DNA from: Planctomycetaceae bacterium
Lineage (GTDB): Bacteria; Planctomycetota; Planctomycetia; Planctomycetales; Planctomycetaceae
Assembly: GCA_041398785.1 (NCBI GenBank)
Contig: JAWKUA010000014.1
Location: 1-64,000, forward strand
Reading direction: 5' to 3'
DNA length: 64,000 nucleotides
The notes below the pieces were generated by a model. It had not been told where the DNA came from. It saw only the letters and a program-made list of their open reading frames with translations, and did no database searches. Of this stretch, positions 18,296 to 26,692 are shown piece after piece; positions within the stretch are counted from its first letter, which is position 1; every line of letters starts with the position of its first letter. The translations under genes and the position numbers were made by a program.

Positions 18296-20346
18296 ACGAT
18301 CCGAAGACCGATGCCGGCCGGATCAGCCGGCGCACACTGATTTCGGGAGCCGCGCTGGCCGCCGGCGCTGCGGGAATCAGCGCGGCCAGCTATTTCGTCG
18401 GCGGTCCGAATCGCGTTTCGCGAAGTCTCGGAAAGAAAGTCATTGTCATCGGCATCGACGGCATGGACCCGCGTCTCAGCAGCGCGATGATGTCTGCGGG
18501 CGAACTGCCGAACCTTTCCAAAATGACGGCCGCCGGCGGCTTCAGGAAGCTCGGTACCAGCATTCCGCCGCAAAGCCCCGTCGCGTGGTCGAACTTCATC
18601 AACGGCAGCGGTCCGGGTTCGCACGGCATCTTCGACTTCATCCACCGACACCCGCATGACCAGTGTGCGCCGTTCTTCTCGGCAGCGGAGACGCTGCCCG
18701 GTGAAGGCTTTATCGAATGGGGCGATCATCAACTGCAGTTGGATTTCTGGCCTTTCGGTCACAAACCGCCGCAGACAGTGCTGCGCAGGCAGGGTGTACC
18801 GTTCTGGGATTATCTTGATGCGAAGAAGATTGACTCCGTCTTCTATGACCTGCCTTCCAACTATCCGCCCAGCCCGTCGCAATACGGGCACCACAAGTGT
18901 ATTTCCGGCATGGGCACACCCGACATGCTGGGCACCTATGGAACGTATCAATACTTCAGCGAAGACTCGCCGGACGAAGGACTGGAGGAAGGCGGCGGCA
19001 TTCGAACCCGGCTGAAGTTCGACGGCGATTCCGCGCGATCGAAAATCGTCGGCCCGCCCGATGCCCTGCGAAAGAACCCGAAGCCGCTGGAAATCACGTT
19101 CGAGATACACCGCGACCGCAACTCCGGCGCGGCGCTGATTGAGATTCAGGGCCGGCGAATCATGTTGCGTCCCGGTCAATGGAGTCACTGGATCCGCCTG
19201 GACTTCGCCGTCTCCACTCCGAAACCGCTGCCCGCTCAGCACGCCAGCGGCGTCTGCCGAATTCTTTTGCAGGAGATCGCGCCGAATTGCCGGCTGTATG
19301 TGACTCCCATCAACGTCGATCCGTCCGACCCGGCTGTGCAGCTTTCTGAACCCGCCGACTTCATCACCGATGTCTCCGATAAACTGGGACTGTTTTACAC
19401 GACCGGTTTTCAGGAAGACCACAAGGCGCGGTCCAACGGGATCTTCAACGATGACGAGTTCCGGCGGCAGGCAACGCATGTGCTTGAGGAGCGGCTCGCC
19501 CTGTTCGAGTACGCCGTCGAAAACTACGAAGACGGACTGCTGTTCTTCTATTTTTCCAGCAGCGACCTGCAGTCGCACATGTTCTGGTGGGACGAATCGG
19601 ACGGCAATGCCCGGCACCCGATGATGAGCAGCCCGGAAGCCGCCGCCCGCTTTCAATATGTGAAGGATCTCTACAGGCGGCTCGATTCGATCCTCGGCGA
19701 CATCAATGACCGATACGGCGGTCGGGCGACCATTTTCGTGATGAGCGACCACGGGTTCGCCAACTTTGGCAGGCAGTTCAACCTGAATTCCTGGCTGCGC
19801 GACTTCGGCTACCTCAATCCGCGCGAATGCACCAACGTGCTGGTCGACGGTGACTGGTCGCGAACGCGAGCCTACGGGCTTGGCATCAACGGCCTGTATC
19901 TGAATCTGAAGGGCCGCGAATCCGAAGGCATCGTGGAACCCGGCGAAGAGCAGGAAAAACTGCTCCGGCAACTCTCGGCGCGGCTTCGCAACGTCCGCGA
20001 CTTCAACGGCAACAGGGTGATCCGCAACGTCTATCGCGCTGATGAGATCTACTCCGGCAACGCAACCGCCCTGGCACCGGACCTGATTATCGGTTATGCG
20101 CGCGGCTATCGGGCGTCGTGGGAAACCTGCCTTGGCGAACTGACGCAAGACACGCTGCTGGACAATACATCGGCATGGGCCGCCGATCACTGTGCCGATG
20201 CGCTGGAGGTTCCCGGAGTGCTGTTCTGCAACAAGACGATCGACAAGACCGATCCCTCGCTTGTCGATATCGCACCCGGCATCCTGCAGGAGTTCGGATT
20301 GCCCGTGCCCGACACCATGTCCGGTTCAGGCATCTTCAGATCATAA
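18292..20346 (+). CDS. Alkaline phosphatase superfamily protein with Tat leader, paralogue of the preceding gene
   Basis: The protein has 684 residues and starts in the ATGA overlap with the upstream gene. The N-terminus reads RISRRTLISGAALAAGAAG, a twin-arginine signal, so this copy is probably exported folded, in contrast to the membrane-anchored first copy. The metal and nucleophile blocks are conserved: GIDGMD at 54-59, SPVAWSNFINGSGPGSHGIF and MSDHGF at 484-489. Colinearity continues through the C-terminal YARGYRASWE, which parallels YSKGYRVSWD in the first copy. The pair arose by tandem duplication and then divergence in targeting. Catalytic activity is likely; the substrate is not known. 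Confidence 0.85.
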   Translation: MNDPKTDAGRISRRTLISGAALAAGAAGISAASYFVGGPNRVSRSLGKKVIVIGIDGMDPRLSSAMMSAGELPNLSKMTAAGGFRKLGTSIPPQSPVAWSNFINGSGPGSHGIFDFIHRHPHDQCAPFFSAAETLPGEGFIEWGDHQLQLDFWPFGHKPPQTVLRRQGVPFWDYLDAKKIDSVFYDLPSNYPPSPSQYGHHKCISGMGTPDMLGTYGTYQYFSEDSPDEGLEEGGGIRTRLKFDGDSARSKIVGPPDALRKNPKPLEITFEIHRDRNSGAALIEIQGRRIMLRPGQWSHWIRLDFAVSTPKPLPAQHASGVCRILLQEIAPNCRLYVTPINVDPSDPAVQLSEPADFITDVSDKLGLFYTTGFQEDHKARSNGIFNDDEFRRQATHVLEERLALFEYAVENYEDGLLFFYFSSSDLQSHMFWWDESDGNARHPMMSSPEAAARFQYVKDLYRRLDSILGDINDRYGGRATIFVMSDHGFANFGRQFNLNSWLRDFGYLNPRECTNVLVDGDWSRTRAYGLGINGLYLNLKGRESEGIVEPGEEQEKLLRQLSARLRNVRDFNGNRVIRNVYRADEIYSGNATALAPDLIIGYARGYRASWETCLGELTQDTLLDNTSAWAADHCADALEVPGVLFCNKTIDKTDPSLVDIAPGILQEFGLPVPDTMSGSGIFRS

Positions 20347-20381
20347 CTTCCAACACTGACGCATGGCTCACGGAGACCGAA

Positions 20382-20582
20382 ATGCCCAAAACAACAATTG
20401 ACGACGGCCTTTATGAACGAGCCCGCAGGGCCGCTCAGAAGGCTGGTTACAGCAATGTCGACGAATTGATCCGAACTGCGATTGAAAACGAAATCCGAAA
20501 GATCGGCGAAGACGACGATGCGGAAAGCCAGGTCGCCGATCAGCTCCGCGGACTCGGCTATATCGAATCGGGCAACCGATGA
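20382..20582 (+). CDS. 66-residue protein with ribbon-helix-helix-like N-terminus
   Basis: A short gene with ATG at 20382, 35 bases after the phosphatase gene, and a 4-base ATGA overlap with the next gene. The product starts MPKTTIDDGLYERARRAAQK and continues AGYSNVDELIRTAIENEI, the beta-helix-helix pattern of ribbon-helix-helix proteins. It ends with an acidic linker and DQLRGLGYIESG. That tail resembles the LRxLGY ending seen in many sulfatases and in the propeller protein of this operon. It could be a small regulator or an adaptor for the neighbouring enzymes; neither can be proved from the sequence. Confidence 0.7.
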   Translation: MPKTTIDDGLYERARRAAQKAGYSNVDELIRTAIENEIRKIGEDDDAESQVADQLRGLGYIESGNR

Positions 20583-21415
20583 TCACACAGATCGTCATCT
20601 GGTTAAACACACTCGCCAGCGCCGCCGGTTCGGTGCTGCTCGCGCCCGTGCAGTGGCTGCCGGGCTGGCTGTCATCAACGATCATCGGCATCGTGACCGG
20701 CGTATTGATGCTGGTTGTCTTCAAGTACACGTCGAACCAGTCCGGCATCAAAAGGACCCGGGACGCGATCAAAGCCAACATGCTGGCGCTGTCGCTGTTC
20801 AGGGACAACATCCGCGTCAGCCTCCGGTGCCAGGCCGGACTGCTGGCCGGAGCCGCAAAACTGCTGCTGTTTTCGCTCGTTCCGATGGCTGTGCTGACTG
20901 TCCCGATGATCCTGGTCCTCGGACAGATGTCACTCTGGTACCAGGCACGTCCCTTAGCCGCGGACGAAGAATCCGTGGTCACCGTGCAGTTGAAGGAAGA
21001 TGCTGCCGACGCGGTCAGCACGATCCGCATGACGTCGACGGACACGGCCACCATCGTAACCGGCCCCGTCAGAATCCCGGGCAGACATATGGTCTGCTGG
21101 AACCTGACTCCCGCGAAAGTCGGCGTCCACGAACTTCAATTCGACGTGGCCGGCGAAACCTTCACCAAGCAATTCGCCAGCGGCCGCGGATACGAACCGG
21201 TCAGCATCAAGCGTCCGTCGAGAGTTCTTGGGGAACTGCTGATGCATCCCCGAGAAGCGCCGTTTCCTCCGGATTCCGTCGTTCAGTCCATCGAAGTCAC
21301 GTATCCGGACCGCGACGGATTCTCATCCGGCACCAACAACTGGGTGATTTACTGGTTCATCGTCTCCATGATCGGCGCCTTCGCCGCGAAACCGTTTCTG
21401 AACGTCAACATCTAA
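20579..21415 (+). CDS. Membrane protein with extracytoplasmic Ig-like domain, unknown function
   Basis: The protein has 278 residues. Hydrophobic segments lie at about residues 5-25 and 35-50 (STIIGIVTGVLMLVVF), near 95-120 (LLLFSLVPMAVLTVPMILVLG) and at the C-terminus (WVIYWFIVSMIGAFAA). Between the second and third is a basic, Gln/Lys/Arg-rich cytoplasmic stretch (KYTSNQSGIKRTRDAIKANM). A beta-rich domain of ~120 residues (DTATIVTGPVRIPGRHMVCW) is outside. The TM-basic helix-TM pattern recalls the EMC3/DUF106 branch of the YidC/Oxa1 superfamily, but this is only a topological resemblance. It is coupled by overlap to the 66-residue gene and belongs to the phosphatase/sulfotransferase operon. 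Confidence 0.6.
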   Translation: MITQIVIWLNTLASAAGSVLLAPVQWLPGWLSSTIIGIVTGVLMLVVFKYTSNQSGIKRTRDAIKANMLALSLFRDNIRVSLRCQAGLLAGAAKLLLFSLVPMAVLTVPMILVLGQMSLWYQARPLAADEESVVTVQLKEDAADAVSTIRMTSTDTATIVTGPVRIPGRHMVCWNLTPAKVGVHELQFDVAGETFTKQFASGRGYEPVSIKRPSRVLGELLMHPREAPFPPDSVVQSIEVTYPDRDGFSSGTNNWVIYWFIVSMIGAFAAKPFLNVNI

Positions 21416-21442
21416 CCCAGGTCCGCAGACAGGCAGACAACC

Positions 21443-22024
21443 GTGTCAGAATCGAAAGAAATCATCGTCGTTTCCGGCCTGCCGCGATCGGGCACATCAC
21501 TGATGATGCAGATGCTGGCGCTGGGCGGAATCGAACCGCTGACCGACGAAATCCGCACGGCCGATACCGACAACCCGAAGGGCTACTTCGAGTTTGAGCG
21601 TGTGAAGAAGATCCGGGAAGACAAGCAGTGGCTTCCCGATGCTCGCGGCAAAGCCGTGAAGATGATCTCTCAGCTTCTCTACGACCTGCCCGCCACCGAA
21701 TGCTACAGGATCATTTTTATGCGCCGTGACATCGACGAGATCATCGTTTCGCAGGAAAAGATGCTGCAGCGGCGCGGTCAGCCGGTTCCGGAACGGGACG
21801 CAATGAAATCGGCCTTTGCCAGACACCTCGACAAGCTGCTGCAATGGATCCCGGCTCAGCCCTTCATGAGTCTCCTTGAAGTCAGCTACCACGACCTGCT
21901 CAATGCCCGAAACGATGCCGTCAGACCAATCGCTGCATTCCTTCCGCTGCCGCTGAACATCGACAAGTCGCTTTCGGCAATTGACACGTCGCTCTACCGC
22001 AACCGCGAAGCAGCCTCTTCCTGA
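21443..22024 (+). CDS. Small sulfotransferase-family P-loop protein
   Basis: The 193-residue protein starts at a GTG (21443), 27 bases after the membrane protein gene. The N-terminal GLPRSGTSLM (residues 12-21) is the 5'-phosphosulfate loop of PAPS-dependent sulfotransferases. The segment YRIIFMRRDIDEIIVSQEKML corresponds to the 3'-phosphate-binding block (R..D...S). Family members usually exceed 250 residues, so this is a compact form. It would transfer sulfate to an unknown acceptor in the cytoplasm. It closes the operon that starts at 13690, where the other enzymes are exported. Confidence 0.8.
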   Translation: MSESKEIIVVSGLPRSGTSLMMQMLALGGIEPLTDEIRTADTDNPKGYFEFERVKKIREDKQWLPDARGKAVKMISQLLYDLPATECYRIIFMRRDIDEIIVSQEKMLQRRGQPVPERDAMKSAFARHLDKLLQWIPAQPFMSLLEVSYHDLLNARNDAVRPIAAFLPLPLNIDKSLSAIDTSLYRNREAASS

Positions 22025-22116
22025 CAAAGCGCAAAGACCATGGTGGCTTCCGAACCGCCTCGGCTGAGCCTTCGGGAAGCGACAAGGCCCAGCGGCGAGG
22101 CCGAACGGCGAGGCTG

Positions 22117-22506
22117 TCAGTCCGACAGGATACGACAGCCTTTGCTGGTGGCTTTCAGGGTTTTGATCAGTTCCTCGGAGACACCGGTTCCTCGCAGGTT
22201 GATCAGCTTGAGGCTCGGCAGGGGCTTGCACTGTTTCAGGTGCACATCTTCGACATGGGTGCCTTCCAGATTCAGGGTTTTCAGCTTGTGGCATTCGGCG
22301 AGGTATTCGAATCCGACTACCTGGACACCCGTGTTCTTCAGTGAGACCTCCTCGATCTCCGGAAGATAGCGAAGGCTTTCAAATGAGTAGCGTTCCGGGA
22401 TTTTGGCCCCTTCGAAATTGATCGTCGTGACCACAAAGTCCGGAGCCGGAAAGTCGTTTTCTTCGGCCAGTCGTTTGATCTGTCTTAGCGAACTGCTGCC
22501 CGTCAC
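22117..22506 (-). CDS. Leucine-rich repeat protein, probably 5'-truncated remnant
   Basis: The 129-residue product (GTG at 22506) contains LRR-type units: LRYLPEIEEVSLKNTGVQVV, LAECHKLKTLNLEGTHVEDV and LPSLKLINLRGTGVSEELIK. The frame stays open for 46 more codons upstream, to a stop at 22645-22647, and that part also looks LRR-derived (FIAQLRRKHPKITFG). It contains no ATG, GTG or TTG. This suggests that the original start has been lost and that the gene is a fragment of a larger LRR protein. It converges with the sulfotransferase gene. Confidence 0.5.
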   Translation of the reverse strand: MTGSSSLRQIKRLAEENDFPAPDFVVTTINFEGAKIPERYSFESLRYLPEIEEVSLKNTGVQVVGFEYLAECHKLKTLNLEGTHVEDVHLKQCKPLPSLKLINLRGTGVSEELIKTLKATSKGCRILSD

Positions 22507-22993
22507 TTCGGCTCCCCATTTAATATAGCCAATCAGTGTGCCGTCCCGATTCCCGCAGCCGAAGGTAATTTTAGGGTGCTTCCGCCTGAGCTGGGCGATG
22601 AATTCTACGTGCCGACGTCCGTGGTGGTCGGGCGTGGATGCAGGTCATTGACGTTCGGAATCCTGCGTCAGGGACTCCGTGGTGCAACTTGATGTTTCCA
22701 GAGAATAGCTGTGGAATAGAGAAAAATCACGAATCCCGCGCCTCTGACGACCGCGGAATTTTCCGAAGTCGACATCGGTGTGCCGCTTTGGCAACATGAC
22801 CGCTGCGGTCGACCAATACTTTCATTTCCCGTCCACCTGCTCGTCGGTCGGCGGTCAGTGAAGTGGCCGGGGCAACCCGCACCTTTCTGCCCGCGCGACT
22901 GCGGCCCGAATCTGAATGCTTCGGGTTTCGGCATTGATGCAGCAGGGTTCGGTCGTCCTGAATATCGAATGATTCAAATCGCGGTGATCATGA
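22507..22993. other. Gene-poor stretch, possible decayed sequence
   Basis: Apart from the upstream open part of the LRR frame (to 22644), no convincing gene is visible. A minus-strand frame at 22668-22934 (88 codons) has a short hydrophobic end but no recognisable family. I see no transposase motif, terminal inverted repeats or RNA gene. Confidence 0.35.
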
Positions 22994-23218
22994 ATGAGCA
23001 GACGAAAACTGACATCAGCCGAAAAGCGCAGGAAGAAGGAACGCAAGACCGCGTTCATGACGGTGTTCATCAACGGTAAGCAGAGGCGTGTACGACGGCC
23101 TCAGATGATTGACGGTTTGCCGGTTGATGAATTCATTGCCCAAAACGTCGATCCGGTCTGGCTGCACGAAAACGGGATGTGGGAGCTTCTTCCCGTGGAT
23201 AACGAATCCAGTCAATGA
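22994..23218 (+). CDS. Small basic hypothetical protein (74 aa)
   Basis: The ATG at 22994 opens a 74-residue product with a very basic N-terminus (SRRKLTSAEKRRKKERKTAF) followed by FINGKQRRVRRPQMIDGLPV and an acidic/aromatic C-terminus (FIAQNVDPVWLHENGMWELL). I recall similar short proteins in planctomycete genomes but cannot name a function. The basic start could bind nucleic acid. It precedes the oxygenase gene in the same direction, about 100 bases away. Confidence 0.55.
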   Translation: MSRRKLTSAEKRRKKERKTAFMTVFINGKQRRVRRPQMIDGLPVDEFIAQNVDPVWLHENGMWELLPVDNESSQ

Positions 23219-23319
23219 TGCAGGTGTTCGCAGTCAATCGAGCTCGCTCGCCTTGAATCGGTTGATCTCAGGTGCGGCGGAGATGAACGAAACCTCGCAG
23301 TCACAGGAAAAGAGCATCC

Positions 23320-25662
23320 ATGGTCAAGGATCTGACGAAATCCCTTTCTGACGCCATCTCAAGTTCGATTCGAGCCTCAAAGTTCTGCTGCGGAGGAACG
23401 ATCCCGCAGTCAGATCCCGGGATTGAGGTCAAAGACGTCGGGGTTCTCAAGTTTCCGCTGAAACCGAAGGCGGTCAAAAGCCTGGTCGAACAGTGTCAGA
23501 TCGCTCCGTTTGGCAAGGGCACAAAGACGCTTGTCGACACGAAGGTTCGTAAGACGTATGAGCTGTCACCAGATCGCTTTTGCGTGAGCGACGAGTGGAC
23601 AGCGAAGGTCGCTGATGTCGTCGCCGGCGTTGCGTCGGAACTGGGACTTCCGCCGGACAAATTGCAGCCCGAACTCTACAAACTGCTTGTGTATAAAGAG
23701 GGCGGTTTCTTCGTTCCGCATCGTGACAGCGAGAAGAACGATGGCATGGTCGCCAGTCTGATCATCGCCCTGCCGAACGAGTTTCGCGGAGGCGCTTTGA
23801 TTGTCAGGCATCCCCCGTCACAGGAAATGAGATTTCCGTTTGAGGAAGCGGCCAACGGCAATGTCGCAAGCTATGCCGCGTTCTATGCGGACTGTGAGCA
23901 CGAAGTCAGGCGAGTTGAGAGGGGAGTGCGTGTTTGTCTGTGCTACAACCTGACTCTGCGTCCGTCCAAAACTGCTCGTGGAAAACGCAAGTCAGGTGAG
24001 CAGGATGGCAATCCGCTGGCGGCGTCCGTGCGCTCGTGGTTTGCGGTTCGTCCTTCCGCGCCGCTCGTCTTTGCTCTGGAGCACCAATACACAGAGCGAG
24101 GTCTTTCGGGAAGCCTGCTGAAAGGCGTAGATCGCTCGCTCGCTGATCTCGTGACCTCCGTTGCCGAAGAAGCCGACTGCCAGGTTCACCTGGCACACGT
24201 TTCTCGTCATCTGTGTCAATTTGCGGACGATGGCAGCTTTCAGGACTGGGATCGCTACGGCCGGCGCAGTCGCTCGCGGACGGGCCGAAAACTTGAGATC
24301 GGAGAAACATACGAGGATGAGTTGCTGGGAACCCAATGGACGAATCTCTCCGGAAAGAAGCAGCCATGGGGAGACCTGCCCCTGGAACTGACCTCGATCG
24401 TTTCGGAGATTCCCATCGATGGCTGGAAACCGACCTCAGAAGAATACGAAGGCTACACGGGAAACGCAGGCAACACGCTCGACCGCTGGTATCACCGCAC
24501 GGCCGTCGTGATCTGGCCGACATCCCAACACTACAATGTGCTGGCGTCCGCCGGCCATGCGGTCTGCATCCCGCTTTTTCTCAAGCTGATGTCGAAACTG
24601 GCCAGGGCGGCAAAGTACCGAAAGGAAAGTGTTCGCTCCGACTGCATCGCCTTCGCGCGAGCCATCATTTCGAATTGGCCAACTGTCTACGAGCGACATC
24701 GGCAGACGCGGGTACAAGACGACACTCAATCCCTGCTGGATCAGTTTCGCGACCAACTTGTCACTCTCAACGACCGGGAGACCATCGTCGAGCTGTTGTC
24801 GCAGGTTGCCTCGCGCGACCAGACGCTCGGCCTGAAAGCGTTGATACAGCACGCGTGCCGGGAATTTGGACTGCCCTCGATCGCAGCCGGGCTCCAGGCA
24901 CTTTTGACTCCGCCGCATGACCTTTACAGACGCATTGATCTTCCGGTGCGAAACGTGGAATGGCTGGCTGCCGTCTGCGAGTTGTCGCAGAAGGACGATG
25001 TGGCCCGAGACGTTGCACGCGATCTCTGCCGCAAGGCTGTCTCATGGTTCTGCGTCCCCATCCCCAGGCAGCGCTATTATGGTTATCGCGACGACGCTCG
25101 CACCAGGACGACAGCAGAGGCCGCGTTGCCGCGACTCCTCAAAGCCCTGCTGAACTGCGACTGCAGCAATGAAGTCGCGAGTGTCATTCAGTTTGTGGAA
25201 TCAAACCCGGGACAGTTCACTCTGGAACATGGTCACGTGCCGACTCTCATAAAACTCGTCCCCTGGTCATTGAAACGATTTGGCCGGATTCCGGAGCCAA
25301 TTCAGGACTGGCTGACGCAGGTTCGGCAGCAACTGGAAACAGCAACGGCCCTCGAACCTCAACCGCCGGCCGACTGGACGCACCCGTCAGACGTCTCCTG
25401 CCAATGCAGATTCTGCGACCAACTGAGTGCGTTTCTGAGAGACCCCACCGCCGAAGTCGGCCGAATCCCCGCCCGCGAGGACATCCGTTCGCATTTGATC
25501 CAGCAGATCTCTCAACAGCAATTCGACGTGACACACACCATCGAGAAGCTGAAAAGCCCGTACTCCCTCGTCCTGACCAAAACGCAGGATTCGTTCCAAA
25601 GAACCCTCAAGCGATATCAACTGGACACAAACCTGCTGGCGACCCTGCCGAAGTCAGAATGA
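23320..25662 (+). CDS. 2OG-Fe(II) oxygenase (prolyl 4-hydroxylase-like) with long C-terminal extension
   Basis: The protein has 780 residues. The N-terminal ~215 residues form a 2-oxoglutarate/Fe(II) dioxygenase domain. The iron ligands appear to be His134 and Asp136 in FFVPHRDSEK and His194 in DCEHEVRRVERGVR, with an Arg (201 or 204) to bind 2-oxoglutarate. The context YKLLVYKEGGFFVPHRDSEK matches prolyl-4-hydroxylase-like proteins. The remaining ~560 residues are mainly helical, with a CQCRFCDQL cysteine cluster near residue 695, and match nothing I recognise. No signal peptide is present, so it should act in the cytoplasm. It lies alone between the small basic protein and the mazEF segment. 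Confidence 0.8.
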   Translation: MVKDLTKSLSDAISSSIRASKFCCGGTIPQSDPGIEVKDVGVLKFPLKPKAVKSLVEQCQIAPFGKGTKTLVDTKVRKTYELSPDRFCVSDEWTAKVADVVAGVASELGLPPDKLQPELYKLLVYKEGGFFVPHRDSEKNDGMVASLIIALPNEFRGGALIVRHPPSQEMRFPFEEAANGNVASYAAFYADCEHEVRRVERGVRVCLCYNLTLRPSKTARGKRKSGEQDGNPLAASVRSWFAVRPSAPLVFALEHQYTERGLSGSLLKGVDRSLADLVTSVAEEADCQVHLAHVSRHLCQFADDGSFQDWDRYGRRSRSRTGRKLEIGETYEDELLGTQWTNLSGKKQPWGDLPLELTSIVSEIPIDGWKPTSEEYEGYTGNAGNTLDRWYHRTAVVIWPTSQHYNVLASAGHAVCIPLFLKLMSKLARAAKYRKESVRSDCIAFARAIISNWPTVYERHRQTRVQDDTQSLLDQFRDQLVTLNDRETIVELLSQVASRDQTLGLKALIQHACREFGLPSIAAGLQALLTPPHDLYRRIDLPVRNVEWLAAVCELSQKDDVARDVARDLCRKAVSWFCVPIPRQRYYGYRDDARTRTTAEAALPRLLKALLNCDCSNEVASVIQFVESNPGQFTLEHGHVPTLIKLVPWSLKRFGRIPEPIQDWLTQVRQQLETATALEPQPPADWTHPSDVSCQCRFCDQLSAFLRDPTAEVGRIPAREDIRSHLIQQISQQQFDVTHTIEKLKSPYSLVLTKTQDSFQRTLKRYQLDTNLLATLPKSE

Positions 25663-25665
25663 AAA

Positions 25666-25684
25666 GACCCGGGTCTGATGGAGG
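25666..25684 (+). repeat. 19-bp direct repeat, left copy (flanks mazEF)
   Basis: GACCCGGGTCTGATGGAGG occurs here, directly after the oxygenase stop codon, and again without change at 26607-26625. It contains the palindrome GACCCGGGTC. About 940 bases holding mazEF lie between the two copies. Confidence 0.85.
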
Positions 25685-25845
25685 CGGGAGTACACCAATA
25701 GAACTTTTTCTGACCGGGGTCAGCAGAATGGAGTGTCCTGCTAAAGAGTTGCTTCAGGCGATTTCTACGCTGTTTTCACCACCCGATAAAGCCCCCGCAT
25801 GAGCGATACAACGAAGGAGCGAAACCGACGTTGTGCCGATTCACA

Positions 25846-25874
25846 TTGACTTAACAATCACCGGCGTGTATACT
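25846..25874 (+). promoter_or_regulatory. mazEF promoter
   Basis: TTGACT at 25846-25851 and TATACT at 25869-25874 are separated by exactly 17 bases, close to the housekeeping sigma consensus. Transcription would start near 25881, about 30 bases before the mazE ATG. A short inverted repeat (ATAC-TCAAT-GTAT) overlaps the -10 and could be an operator for MazE autoregulation; that part is weak. Confidence 0.75.
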
Positions 25875-25909
25875 CAATGTATCTACTCGTCGTGTCAGGA
25901 GGAACAGGA

Positions 25910-26152
25910 ATGTCAACGATTCAGAAGTGGGGTAATAGCCTCGCAATTCGAATCCCGCAGACGCTCGCCAGGCAACTTTCGGTAGAAGAGGGAGCTGCCG
26001 TCGAACTGCAGGTTCGGAGTCGCGAATTGGTAATCCGGCCGATCCGGGCCAAGAAGCTCAGCCTTCATGAGTTGCTGAAGAACTGCCGCCCCTCGCAATT
26101 GCACGGCGAAACCGATTTTGGTGCCGACGTCGGTTTTGAGGTGGTCGAGTGA
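25910..26152 (+). CDS. mazE: MazE-type antitoxin (AbrB-fold)
   Basis: The 80-residue antitoxin starts at the ATG at 25910, with AGGAGG 6 bases upstream; a frame start at 25877 lies just after the -10 element and is rejected. The N-terminal DNA-binding half reads STIQKWGNSLAIRIPQTLAR, the swapped-hairpin AbrB/MazE pattern. The C-terminal half (LHELLKNCRPSQLHGETDFG) matches the MazF-binding tail of the E. coli protein ([20 protein letters not shown]). It neutralises MazF and probably represses its own promoter. The 4-base GTGA overlap with mazF couples their translation. Confidence 0.92.
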   Translation: MSTIQKWGNSLAIRIPQTLARQLSVEEGAAVELQVRSRELVIRPIRAKKLSLHELLKNCRPSQLHGETDFGADVGFEVVE

Positions 26153-26508
26153 AACGGAAGACACCGAACTATATGCCTGATCGCGGCGACCTGGTCTGGA
26201 TTACGTTGAATCCGATTGCTGGGCATGAGCAGGCTGGTCGTCGTCCGGCGATAGTGATCAGTCCTCGAAGCTATAACCGCAAAACGGGCTTGTGCGTCCT
26301 GTGCCCGGCTACGCGGCAGGCGAAGGGTTACGCCTTTGAAGTGGAGATCTCGAACCCGGACGGCACCACAACTGTGGTGCTGGCCGATCATCTGCGGAAT
26401 GTCGATTGGAAGGCACGCAACATCCAGTTGATTCGTCGAGTCTCCGAAGCGGAGTTGTATGAAGTCGTATCGCGAATCGACGCCTTGCTCGTTAGCCCGG
26501 ATGTCTGA
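26149..26508 (+). CDS. mazF: MazF-type mRNA interferase toxin
   Basis: The 119-residue toxin starts at a GTG inside the overlap with mazE. Conserved MazF blocks are present: PDRGDLVWITLNPIAGHEQA, GRRPAIVISPRSYNRKTGLC, PATRQAKGYAFEV and VLADHLRNVDWKAR. The Arg in GRRPA and the Thr of PATRQ correspond to residues used for RNA cleavage in the family. Identity with E. coli MazF is high across the whole length, so a sequence-specific endoribonuclease is expected; the recognition sequence cannot be deduced. No truncation is visible, so the pair should be functional. Confidence 0.92.
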   Translation: MKRKTPNYMPDRGDLVWITLNPIAGHEQAGRRPAIVISPRSYNRKTGLCVLCPATRQAKGYAFEVEISNPDGTTTVVLADHLRNVDWKARNIQLIRRVSEAELYEVVSRIDALLVSPDV

Positions 26509-26581
26509 CGACCTGCCTTAACCGGTAGACAGGAGCTTTCACTACGTTCGCATAACAGCCCGTCCATGATTCTCGTAAAAA

Positions 26582-26606
26582 AGACCCGGGTCAGTTCACC
26601 TGAACT

Positions 26607-26617
<11 letters not shown>
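26582..26617. terminator. Perfect inverted repeat (17-bp arms) between mazF and tRNA-Ala
   Basis: Arms 26582-26598 and 26601-26617 are perfectly complementary with a 2-base centre (CC). The core of each arm is the palindrome ACCCGGGT. A run of six A lies to the left, which is a T-run for minus-strand transcripts, so the hairpin could terminate the tRNA-Ala transcript, and mazEF from the other side. It may equally be a mobile REP-like palindrome. Confidence 0.6.

Positions 26618-26692
<75 letters not shown>

Noticed and set aside
18271..20190. 639-codon minus-strand frame
   Set aside because: It is the antisense of the Tat-type phosphatase-superfamily gene.
22040..22110. GC-rich direct repeat (CGGCGAGGC twice) after the sulfotransferase gene
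   Set aside because: It could be a terminator or dispersed repeat, but pairing is irregular and no T-run follows, so no feature is called.
22668..22934. Minus-strand frame with a short hydrophobic end
   Set aside because: No homologous pattern, no clear start signal, low-complexity basic first half; kept only as part of the gene-poor region.
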